Assembly (NCBI GenBank): GCA_902468045.1
Contig: CABQXG010000009.1
Coordinates: 1-15,314, forward strand
Direction: 5' to 3'
Origin: an uncultured Collinsella sp.
GTDB taxonomy: Bacteria; Actinomycetota; Coriobacteriia; Coriobacteriales; Coriobacteriaceae
DNA length: 15,314 nt
A program made the translations under genes and the position numbers. Positions 1 to 6,887 of the stretch are shown one piece after another. The notes below the pieces were generated by a model. It was given only the letters and a program-made list of their open reading frames with translations, did not search any database and was not told the DNA's origin. How positions within the stretch are numbered: position 1 is the stretch's first letter; the number at the start of each line of letters is the position of its first letter.

Positions 1-33
1 CAAAAGAAAAAAGCTCCCATTCTCGGGAGCTTT
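1..33 (-). terminator. Intrinsic terminator after tRNA-Ser(CGA)
   Basis: Read on the minus strand, bases 33-25 and 18-10 form a perfect 9-bp stem (AAAGCTCCC with GGGAGCTTT) around a 6-base loop. A T-rich run (TTTTTTCTTTTG) follows directly. This is the normal form of a Rho-independent terminator. It lies about 12 bases past the CCA end of the tRNA, so it ends the tRNA-Ser transcript. Confidence 0.85.
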
Positions 34-44
34 CTCAATCTAAA

Positions 45-135
45 TGGCGGAGGAGGAGGGATTCGAACCCTCGTGACCTTATACAGGCCAAACGGTTTTC
101 GAGACCGCCGCATTCAACCACTCTGCCACCCCTCC
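45..135 (-). tRNA. tRNA-Ser, anticodon CGA
   Basis: The minus strand folds as a complete class II tRNA. The acceptor stem GGAGGGG pairs with CTCCTCC with one G-U pair, followed by discriminator G and an encoded CCA (45-47). The anticodon stem GCGGT/ACCGT closes the loop CTCGAAA, giving anticodon CGA, which reads the UCG serine codon. The long variable arm and the T-arm GAGGG-TTCGAAT-CCCTC fit tRNA-Ser. No -10-like sequence is visible in the 48 bases between this gene and the next tRNA upstream, so it is probably made by read-through from the tRNA-Ser(GGA) promoter. Confidence 0.96.
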
Positions 136-144
136 GCGTGGGGG

Positions 145-174
145 AAAAACAAAGCAGGCTCGAAGGCCTGCTTT
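145..174 (-). terminator. Terminator-like hairpin between the two tRNA-Ser genes
   Basis: On the minus strand, AAAGCAGGC (174-166) pairs perfectly with GCCTGCTTT (159-151) over a 6-base loop CTTCGA. The sequence GTTTTTCCCC follows. It sits directly after the tRNA-Ser(GGA) gene and before tRNA-Ser(CGA). It has the features of an intrinsic terminator with a short T-run interrupted by a G, so it may stop only part of the transcription and set the ratio of the two tRNAs. A processing signal is the alternative. Confidence 0.7.
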
Positions 175-183
175 GGAATTAAC

Positions 184-274
184 TGGCGGAGAGTCAGGGA
201 TTTGAACCCTGGAGACGCTTTTGACGCCTACACGATTTCCAATCGTGCTCCTTCGGCCACTCGGACAACTCTCC
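184..274 (-). tRNA. tRNA-Ser, anticodon GGA
   Basis: This is a second class II tRNA on the minus strand. The acceptor stem GGAGAGT pairs fully with ACTCTCC, followed by discriminator G and an encoded CCA (184-186). The anticodon stem CACGA/TCGTG closes the loop TTGGAAA, giving anticodon GGA for UCC (and UCU by wobble). The variable arm is long, as in all tRNA-Ser, and the T-loop is TTCAAAT. It is the promoter-proximal member of the tRNA-Ser pair. Confidence 0.96.
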
Positions 275-290
275 GTTAAATGCGAAAGTC

Positions 291-318
291 AGTATACACG
301 AGGAATCGCAAAGTGCAA
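291..318 (-). promoter_or_regulatory. Promoter of the tRNA-Ser pair
   Basis: On the minus strand, TATACT at 296-291 matches the -10 consensus at five of six bases. It lies 16 bases downstream of TTGCAC (318-313), a weak -35 with only TTG matching. Transcription would start near 284, leaving a leader of about 10 bases before the tRNA 5' end at 274. The -10 is convincing; the exact -35 is less certain. Confidence 0.6.
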
Positions 319-678
319 ACAGAAAAGTTGGCATTTTTTAAAACGCTTGGCCGCACTTGGCGTTGCAGTGGGGTTTGAGGTGCCAAAAAACGGCTTCCGA
401 CCAGCGTGGTTGATCAACTCAATTGTTCAAAAGGGGTATTCATAAGCGACTTGGCAATGAATTTAAAAATCTTTGGGTTGTGCTGTGGACCACTGGTATG
501 CATTTTGCGACCACAGCCTTGTGCCCGTTGACCTGTGGCTTGGCTCAGCTTGTCCCCACGGCACCGTATCTTGTCCACAGATTCGTCAAGCTCTTGGTCA
601 GCATTTGGTTGGAATACGCGAGAAGTGCCGTGTAAGCATGGGCATATGTGGAGGTCATGAGGTTGTAGCTGCATATTC
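319..678. other. Gene-free region upstream of rpsF
   Basis: No convincing protein gene was found on either strand; the short open frames lack start-site support and recognisable sequence. It is visibly more AT-rich than the flanking genes in places (335-343 and 457-472). It holds a perfect 10-base palindrome GTTGATCAAC (409-418), which is the left part of an imperfect 21-base inverted repeat ending near 431. It also holds the DnaA-box-like cluster listed separately. It is bounded by the divergent tRNA promoter on the left and the rpsF promoter on the right. Confidence 0.6.
484..579. promoter_or_regulatory. Cluster of DnaA-box-like nonamers
   Basis: TTGTCCACA at 571-579 is a perfect copy of the DnaA box form common in high-GC actinobacteria. 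TTGTCCCCA at 550-558 differs at one base. On the minus strand, 492-484 reads TGGTCCACA, again one base off. Weaker CCACA/TGTGG cores occur at 511-515, 534-538, 647-651 and 752-756. Three close matches within 96 bases upstream of an operon containing ssb suggest DnaA binding, either for gene control or as part of an origin-like site. This is an inference from motif matching only. Confidence 0.45.
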
Positions 679-707
679 TTGCGGCCTGGGAGGTTGAAAG
701 ATATGAT
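679..707 (+). promoter_or_regulatory. Probable promoter of the rpsF-ssb-rpsR-rplI operon
   Basis: TATGAT (702-707) matches the -10 consensus at five of six bases. It is spaced 17 bases from TTGCGG (679-684), whose TTG fits the -35. The predicted start near 714 is about 65 bases ahead of the rpsF start codon and just ahead of a leader hairpin. The spacing is ideal but the -35 is weak. Confidence 0.5.
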
Positions 708-723
708 GACCAAGTCTTTTCCT

Positions 724-752
724 GCTTCAGGCGCACCTTCACGACCTGAAGC
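724..752 (+). promoter_or_regulatory. rpsF leader hairpin, possible ribosomal-protein autoregulatory site
   Basis: GCTTCAGG (724-731) pairs perfectly with CCTGAAGC (745-752). Two further C-G/G-C pairs (732-733 with 742-743) can form above a bulged A744, leaving an eight-base loop. No T-run follows, so it is not a terminator. It lies 12 bases before the rpsF Shine-Dalgarno sequence. In many bacteria the S6:S18 complex binds a leader RNA just before rpsF. I could not confirm the sequence details of that motif here, so the assignment is tentative. Confidence 0.35.
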
Positions 753-778
753 CACATTTGCCCAGAGGAGGTGACAAT

Positions 779-1072
779 ATGAAGGCTTATGAACTGCTGT
801 TCTTTGTTGACCCGTCGCTCGACCCCGAGACTCGTCTCGCTGTTATGAAGCGTATCGATACCACGATCGCTGAGGGCGCTGGCAAGGTCGACTCCGTTGA
901 CGAGTGGGGCAAGCGCAAGCTCGCCTACGAGATCAACGACCTCACCGATGGTGACTACACCCTCATCAACTTCCACGCAGATCCTACCCAGATCGCCGAG
1001 CTTGATCGCGTCCTGCGCATCACCGACGCTGTGGTCCGCCACATGATCGTCCGTCGCGACGACCAGGAGTAA
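779..1072 (+). CDS. rpsF: 30S ribosomal protein S6
   Basis: The 97-residue product is the usual S6 length and carries typical S6 sequence: MKAYELLFFVDPSL at the N-terminus, WGKRKLAYEI near residues 44-53, and DGDYTLINFHA after it. S6 binds 16S rRNA in the platform of the small subunit as a heterodimer with S18, whose gene lies two genes downstream. The ATG at 779 is preferred because AGGAGGTG (766-773) sits just upstream. An in-frame extension to 758 would place the ribosome site inside the gene. It is first in the rpsF-ssb-rpsR-rplI operon, 48 bases before ssb. Nothing unusual is seen in the protein. Confidence 0.97.
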   Translation: MKAYELLFFVDPSLDPETRLAVMKRIDTTIAEGAGKVDSVDEWGKRKLAYEINDLTDGDYTLINFHADPTQIAELDRVLRITDAVVRHMIVRRDDQE

Positions 1073-1120
1073 GACTGTCGTTTTGGACTGGGCTTGTGCC
1101 CCAAGAGGAAGTAGTGAGTT

Positions 1121-1573
1121 ATGAGCATCAATCGAGTGAACATCACCGGTAACCTCACCCGCGATCCCGAGCTGCGAGCCACCGCCGGCGGAACCCAGGT
1201 TCTGTCCTTTGGCGTCGCCGTGAACGATCGTCGCCGCAACGCGCAGACTGGCGAGTGGGAGGACTATCCCAACTTTGTCGACTGCACCATGTTCGGCACC
1301 CGCGCCGAGGCCGTGAGCCGTTTCCTGGCAAAGGGAAACAAGGTCGCGATCGAGGGCAAGCTGCGCTACAGCTCTTGGGAGCGCGACGGCCAGCGCCGGA
1401 GCAAGCTTGAGGTCATCGTCGATGAGATCGAGTTTATGAGCTCCCGTGGTGGCCAGGGTGGCTACGATCAGGGCGGCTACGCCCCCGCAGCCCCCGCGCC
1501 CGCAGCACGTCCTGCCGCACCGGTGGCCACGCCGCCCGCGGTCGACGTCTACGATGAGGACATCCCGTTCTAA
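1121..1573 (+). CDS. ssb: Single-stranded DNA-binding protein
   Basis: The product has 150 residues. Residues 1 to about 107 form the OB fold, beginning MSINRVNITGNLTRDPELR and including the conserved NFVDCTMFG and YSSWERDGQRRSKLEV segments. A flexible linker follows, first glycine-rich (GGQGGYDQGGY), then proline- and alanine-rich. The protein ends in DEDIPF, the acidic tip that recruits replication and repair proteins in the SSB family. It works as a tetramer covering single-stranded DNA. Its place between rpsF and rpsR is the classic bacterial arrangement, and dnaB follows the operon. A Shine-Dalgarno sequence AAGAGGAAG lies at 1103-1111. Length and tip indicate an intact, ordinary replication SSB. 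Confidence 0.97.
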   Translation: MSINRVNITGNLTRDPELRATAGGTQVLSFGVAVNDRRRNAQTGEWEDYPNFVDCTMFGTRAEAVSRFLAKGNKVAIEGKLRYSSWERDGQRRSKLEVIVDEIEFMSSRGGQGGYDQGGYAPAAPAPAARPAAPVATPPAVDVYDEDIPF

Positions 1574-1600
1574 GGGTTGTTCACCTATTTTTGAGTGAGA

Positions 1601-1626
1601 GGCGGCTTCGGTTCGCCGAAGTTGCC
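1601..1626 (+). promoter_or_regulatory. Stable hairpin before rpsR
   Basis: Bases 1601-1611 pair with 1616-1626 in an uninterrupted 11-bp stem (two G-U pairs) capped by the tetraloop TTCG. It ends five bases before the rpsR ribosome site GAAAGG (1631-1636). The sequence after it is AAATGAAAGG, not a T-run, so it is not an intrinsic terminator. It could control rpsR translation, protect the downstream mRNA from 3' decay, or mark a processing point between ssb and rpsR. Confidence 0.5.
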
Positions 1627-1645
1627 AAATGAAAGGTATTTTGAC

Positions 1646-1912
1646 ATGGCTAATGATTTTTCTGCACGTCAGCCGCGTCGTAAGTACTGCCAGTTCTGCA
1701 AGGAGAACACTGAGTTCATCGACTATAAGGACACTCAGCTTCTCCGTAAGTACATGACCGACCGTGGCAAGATCAAGCCCCGTCGCGTCACTGGCGCTTG
1801 CACGCAGCATCAGCATGACATCGCCAACGCCATCAAGCGCGCCCGCGAGATGGCTCTCCTGCCGTACACCGTCCCCGTGGTTTCCTCTCGTGGCAACCGC
1901 GACCGCGGCTAA
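1646..1912 (+). CDS. rpsR: 30S ribosomal protein S18
   Basis: The 88-residue product is a typical S18. It has the basic [11 protein letters not shown] segment, the [20 protein letters not shown] core, [24 protein letters not shown], and the ending MALLPYTV. The CxxC pair together with Cys and His of TGACTQH are the zinc-type ligands of the cysteine-containing S18 form. S18 pairs with S6 on the small-subunit platform. The start at 1646 is chosen because GAAAGG precedes it by about nine bases and the protein then has normal length; the frame is open back to 1595, but that would add unrelated residues across a hairpin. rplI starts 15 bases after the stop. Confidence 0.96.
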   Translation: MANDFSARQPRRKYCQFCKENTEFIDYKDTQLLRKYMTDRGKIKPRRVTGACTQHQHDIANAIKRAREMALLPYTVPVVSSRGNRDRG

Positions 1913-1927
1913 GAAGGGAGACGCATC

Positions 1928-2467
1928 ATGAAGGTTATTCTTCTCGATGAGATCAAGGGCAAGGGCGGCGAGGGTGACGTCGTAGAGGTCGCTCAGGTTT
2001 ACGCTGAGAACTTCCTGTTCCCCAAGAAGCTCGCTGTTGCCGCCACCAAGGGCAACCTCAAGCAGCTTGACGAGCGTCGCAACAACATCGCCAAGCGCGA
2101 GGCCGTCCGTCTGGCTACCGCCAACGAGGCCAAGGCTGCCTTCGAGGGCAAGACGGTCACCGTTGACGTCAAGGTCGGCGACGAGGGCATCCTCTTTGGC
2201 TCCGTTACCGCCGCTATGATCGCTGACGCCATCAAGGCTCAGCTCGGTATGGACATCGACCGCAAGCGCGTCGAGCTCGGTAAGCCCATCAAGGTCGCCG
2301 GTGCCCACACCGTTGCCATCTCGCTGTATCGCGAGATCAAGGCCGAGGTTGTCGTTCTCGTCGGCGTTACCGCCGAGGAGCTCGCTGCCGAGGCTGAGGT
2401 CGAGGAGGCCGCTGAGGTCGCCGAGGCCGAGACCGCCGAGGTCGAGACTGAGGCTGCTGCCGAGTAG
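1928..2467 (+). CDS. rplI: 50S ribosomal protein L9 with acidic C-terminal tail
   Basis: L9 binds 23S rRNA near the L1 stalk and has two globular domains joined by a long helix. The N-terminal domain is clear (MKVILLDEIKGKGGEGDVVEV, then NFLFPKKLAV), followed by the connecting helix and a C-terminal domain around residues 75-147. The protein is 179 residues, about 30 more than the usual 148-150. The excess is a tail from about residue 145 made almost only of Glu, Ala, Val and Thr. At residue 24 a Val stands where most L9 proteins have the Gly of the GYARN motif. A Shine-Dalgarno sequence AGAAGGGAG lies at 1912-1920. It is the last gene of the operon and is followed by a terminator. Confidence 0.95.
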   Translation: MKVILLDEIKGKGGEGDVVEVAQVYAENFLFPKKLAVAATKGNLKQLDERRNNIAKREAVRLATANEAKAAFEGKTVTVDVKVGDEGILFGSVTAAMIADAIKAQLGMDIDRKRVELGKPIKVAGAHTVAISLYREIKAEVVVLVGVTAEELAAEAEVEEAAEVAEAETAEVETEAAAE

Positions 2468-2498
2468 CATTTGCTGCAACGCAACAATCTTGTTCTAA

Positions 2499-2538
2499 GA
2501 AGGGCGCTCTGGGAAACCGGGGCGCCCTTTTGTTTTTT
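2499..2538 (+). terminator. Intrinsic terminator of the rpsF operon
   Basis: AAGGGCGC (2500-2507) pairs with GCGCCCTT (2522-2529). The stem continues inward through five more pairs, including two G-U pairs, to a GAAA loop, giving about 13 pairs. TTTTGTTTTTT follows (2528-2538). This is a strong Rho-independent terminator 32 bases after the rplI stop codon. Confidence 0.9.
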
Positions 2539-2552
2539 GCGCTGAGTGAGTG

Positions 2553-2590
2553 TTGTGGTGAACGTCGCGTCAAAGTCCTATATACAGGAC
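2553..2590 (+). promoter_or_regulatory. Candidate dnaB promoter region
   Basis: Because a terminator closes the rpsF operon, dnaB should have its own promoter in 2540-2691. TATATA at 2579-2584 fits a -10 at five of six bases, but the nearest -35-like TTGTGG (2553-2558) is 20 bases away, which is long. The -10 lies in an inverted repeat GTCCT/AGGAC (2575-2579 and 2586-2590). A second weak option is TACTAT at 2653-2658 preceded by TG. Neither is strong. Confidence 0.3.
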
Positions 2591-2691
2591 CGTTCATCCG
2601 TTTGGTTCGGTGATGATTGGCAGCGCGCGGCGCGTTTTGGGACCGTGGCTGATACTATGGATGCTCGCAAGCGATATGAATGAGGATGCTC

Positions 2692-4083
2692 ATGGCATAT
2701 GACGATAGGGAGACCGGGCTGACGGTTGAGGACCGCGGCTCAAAGTTGGGTCTTCCCCAAAACCAAGATGCAGAGGCCAATGTACTGGCCGCTATGCTGC
2801 TATCGCCCGAGGTGGTCGAAGAGGCCCAGGTCGAGCTGCAGCCCGATGACTTCTACCGGCCCATTCATAAGACCATCTATACTGCGATGGTCGATATGTA
2901 CAACAGCCGCATTCCCATCGACTCCATCTCGCTGATCGATTACCTGCGAAGCATCAACAAGCTCGATGCCGTGGGCGGCGAAGCGTACATTTTGGAGTTG
3001 ATGGGTCAGACCCTGTCGCTCGTCAACTGGCAGCACCATGCCGCCATCGTTCGCCGCGACTCGATGCTGCGCGAGCTGATCGGCGCCACTAACGAGATCA
3101 ACGCGCTGGCATATAACGCCCCCACCGACACCAAAGAGGTTGTCGAGCTGGCCGAGAGCAAGCTGCTCAAGGTTACGGCACGCGAGGTCAAGTCGAGCTA
3201 CAAGACGTTGACCGAGTTTATGGTCGAGGCCTATAACGAGGCCGAGGAAGTGTACCAGGCCGGTGGCCAGGCTGCGGGCGTGCCCACGGGCTTTCCGTCA
3301 CTCGACCACATGCTCATGGGTTTTCGCGAGGGCCAGCTCATCATCATCGGCGCCCGTCCTGCTGTAGGTAAGACGTCGTTCGCACTGAATCTGGCACTCA
3401 ACGCTGCCGCTGCCGGTTATACTGTCGGCTTCTTCTCTCTGGAGATGTCGGGCAAGGAAATTGCCCAGCGTCTGATTTGCGCCTACGCCATGATCTCGAT
3501 CAGTGACTTCCGCATGGGCCGCATTAGCCCCGAGCAGTGGGCCAATATCAACGAGGCCACGCAGACCTTGTCCAAGCTCGATATTCTGATTGACGATACG
3601 CCCGGCACCACAGTGACCGAGATTCGCGCCAAGAGCCGCCGTATGCTCCATAACAAGGAGAAGGCAATTATCATCCTGGACTACCTGCAGCTGGTGAGTC
3701 CTCCGCCGGGACGCCGCTCCGAGAGCCGTACCGTCGAGGTCTCGGAGATGTCGCGTGGTTTGAAGATCATGGCCAAGGAGCTCAAGATCCCGCTCATCGC
3801 GCTGTCGCAGCTCTCGCGTCAGGTCGAATCCCGTACCGGCAAGCGCCCACAGCTTTCCGACCTTCGTGAATCGGGCTCCATCGAGCAGGACGCCGATATC
3901 GTTATGTTCTTGGACCGCTCCGCCGACGAGGCCGAGGCCTCGCGCGACGATCGACCCGACGAGGGCGTTACGCGTATCGTCGTGGCCAAGAACCGTTCGG
4001 GCCCGATCGGCGACGTCGATCTGATGTTCCTGCCGGCATCCACCAAGTTCTATGAGCTTGATGGGGCACATGCCGAGGAGTAG
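2692..4083 (+). CDS. dnaB: Replicative DNA helicase DnaB
   Basis: DnaB is the hexameric ATP-driven helicase that unwinds DNA at the fork. The product of 463 residues has an N-terminal helical domain (about 20-125, starting LPQNQDAEANVLAAMLL) and a RecA-like domain. Visible motifs are the Walker A loop GARPAVGKTS (220-229), a Walker B strand IIILDYLQL with D330, and the segment LSQLSRQVESR followed by QLSDLRESGSIEQDAD, typical of DnaB. No intein interrupts the motor domain. Three in-frame ATGs occur at 2680, 2686 and 2692. The last is preferred because TGAGGA (2681-2686) sits at the right distance from it. It stands alone between a terminator and the purA promoter, whose -35 overlaps its stop codon. 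Confidence 0.96.
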   Translation: MAYDDRETGLTVEDRGSKLGLPQNQDAEANVLAAMLLSPEVVEEAQVELQPDDFYRPIHKTIYTAMVDMYNSRIPIDSISLIDYLRSINKLDAVGGEAYILELMGQTLSLVNWQHHAAIVRRDSMLRELIGATNEINALAYNAPTDTKEVVELAESKLLKVTAREVKSSYKTLTEFMVEAYNEAEEVYQAGGQAAGVPTGFPSLDHMLMGFREGQLIIIGARPAVGKTSFALNLALNAAAAGYTVGFFSLEMSGKEIAQRLICAYAMISISDFRMGRISPEQWANINEATQTLSKLDILIDDTPGTTVTEIRAKSRRMLHNKEKAIIILDYLQLVSPPPGRRSESRTVEVSEMSRGLKIMAKELKIPLIALSQLSRQVESRTGKRPQLSDLRESGSIEQDADIVMFLDRSADEAEASRDDRPDEGVTRIVVAKNRSGPIGDVDLMFLPASTKFYELDGAHAEE

Positions 4084-4110
4084 GACAGGCGCCCGTTGCA
4101 CGGGTATACT
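4082..4110 (+). promoter_or_regulatory. Probable purA promoter
   Basis: TATACT (4105-4110) is a good -10, 17 bases after AGGACA (4082-4087), which matches four of six -35 bases and overlaps the dnaB stop codon. Transcription would start near 4117 and give a leader of about 60 bases. No terminator separates dnaB from purA, so some read-through from dnaB is also likely. Confidence 0.6.
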
Positions 4111-4167
4111 GGGAATGTTTTGTGCTTCTGCGTGCCGGCGTGGCGCGTAGACAGTCCATGAATGTAA

Positions 4168-5463
<1,296 letters not shown>

Positions 5464-5485
5464 TCGGGACTATTTGGTTATTGCG

Positions 5486-5558
5486 ATATACCCCTTTGCA
5501 GCCCGGACGGGCGGCCGAGGGGTATATTTGCTTGCAAAGGGCTCGCGCGGAGCGGGCC
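5486..5558 (+). promoter_or_regulatory. Alternative hairpins in the purA-purD spacer
   Basis: Three stems can form. Stem A is a perfect 10-bp inverted repeat, ATATACCCCT (5486-5495) with AGGGGTATAT (5518-5527), enclosing a small GCCC/GGGC hairpin. Stem B is a perfect 9-bp repeat, CCCTTTGCA (5492-5500) with TGCAAAGGG (5533-5541). Stem C is a 7-bp hairpin (5540-5546 with 5552-5558). B shares bases with A and with the base of C, so B excludes A and competes with C. No real T-run follows any of them. The purD ribosome site begins 11 bases later. This could be a leader switch, a weak purA terminator, or a DNA operator. Confidence 0.5.
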
Positions 5559-5581
5559 ATTCATCCATAGAGGAGGCACCC

Positions 5582-6866
5582 TTGAAGGCGGACACTCAAA
5601 CCATCGACATCCTGTTGTTGGGCAGCGGTGGCCGTGAGCATGCTTTGGCAGCTAAGCTCGCAGCATCACCGCGCGCCGGCAAGCTCTACATCGCGCCGGG
5701 CAACGGCGGCACCGCGAGCTGCGGCGAGAACGTTGTTCTCGACGACTGCGATCCTGCGGCCGTGGCAGCGTTTGCGCAGAGCCACGGATGCGGGCTCGTG
5801 GTGATTGGCCCCGAGGCTCCGCTCGTGGCGCGCGGCGGGTATTCCCTGCTTTGGCCCGGGTGCCGAGGGTGCCCAGATGGAGGGCTCCAAGCTGTTCTCC
5901 AAGCAGCTCATGGAGCGTGCGGGCATTCCGACGGCAGCCTATGGTTCGTTTACCGACGAGGCTTCGGCTCTCGCCTACGTGCGCAACCAGTGCGCCCCGC
6001 TGGTCGTCAAGGCCGACGGCCTTGCCGCAGGCAAGGGCGTTATCGTGGCGACCGAACTTGAGCAGGCCGAGGAGGCCGTGCGCGAGTGCTTTGGCGGCAC
6101 CTTTGGCGATGCCGGCAACACCGTGGTTATCGAGGAGATGCTCGTTGGTCCTGAGTGCTCGCTGCTGGCCTTTACCGACGGCAAGACCGTGCGCCCCATG
6201 GCCACCTCGCAGGACCACAAGCGCGCACTCGAGGGCGACAAGGGCCCCAACACCGGCGGCATGGGCGTCTACAGCCCGGTGCCCATCGTGACCGATGAGG
6301 AGCACGCCACCATGGTGAAGGTCATGGAGCAGACCGTGGCCGAGCTCGCTGCCGAGGGTATCGACTACCGCGGCTGCCTGTACGGCGGCTTTATGCTCAC
6401 CCCCGCCGGTCCCAAGGTGCTGGAGTTCAATGCCCGCTTTGGCGACCCCGAGACGCAGGTCGTGCTGCCGCGCCTTAAGAACGACCTGGTCGAGGTTATG
6501 CTCGCCTGCGCCAACTGCGAGCTCGATCAGATTGAGCTCGACTGGCGTGACGAGTGGGCCGTGGCCGTTGTCCTGACGAGCGCGGGCTACCCCGGCAGCT
6601 ACGAGAAAGGAAAGGTCATCACCGGTATTGAGGATGCCGAGGCCATGGAGAACGTGACCGTGTACCATGCGGGAACTGCCGTGGTGGACGGTCAGCTCGT
6701 GACCAATGGCGGCCGCGTGCTTGCCGTGACTGCTCTGGGCGACACGTTCGAGAACGCTCGCAACCTTGCCTACGAGGCCTGCGAGAAGATTGATTTTGAG
6801 GGCAAGACCCTGCGTCACGACATCGGCCTGCGCGCGCTGCGCGGCCGCGACGCCTGGGATGCCTAA
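5582..6866 (+). pseudogene. purD: Phosphoribosylamine-glycine ligase, frameshifted
   Basis: PurD joins glycine to phosphoribosylamine in purine synthesis. The N-terminal part reads [19 protein letters not shown] to [11 protein letters not shown] in one frame (TTG start at 5582 after AGAGGAGG at 5569-5576). At about 5828 homology moves to another frame, continuing [21 protein letters not shown] and then the whole ATP-grasp region ([41 protein letters not shown]) to 6866. Between PLV and RAAG, PurD normally has seven residues; here one base remains. That fits a 20-base deletion, which would restore a 434-codon gene. The first frame would run on to a stop at 6061. An ATG at 5877 with GAGGG upstream could restart the second part. 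No other damage is seen, so the lesion is recent or an assembly error. Confidence 0.85.
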
Positions 6867-6887
6867 AATCCGAGAGGAATGAGACGG

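Noticed and set aside
545-2479. Long open frame on the minus strand opposite rpsF-ssb-rpsR-rplI
   Set aside because: It mirrors four clear genes on the other strand. Its Leu/Gly/Asp-rich, repetitive composition is what high-GC coding DNA gives when read backwards. No start-site or family sequence supports it.
3349-3900. Possible intein in the dnaB motor domain
   Set aside because: DnaB is a common intein host, but the Walker A, Walker B and downstream motifs follow at normal spacing with no insertion.
5818-5850. Programmed ribosomal frameshift in purD
   Set aside because: No slippery heptamer is seen, and about seven residues of the normal protein are missing at the junction. A deletion explains the data better than recoding.
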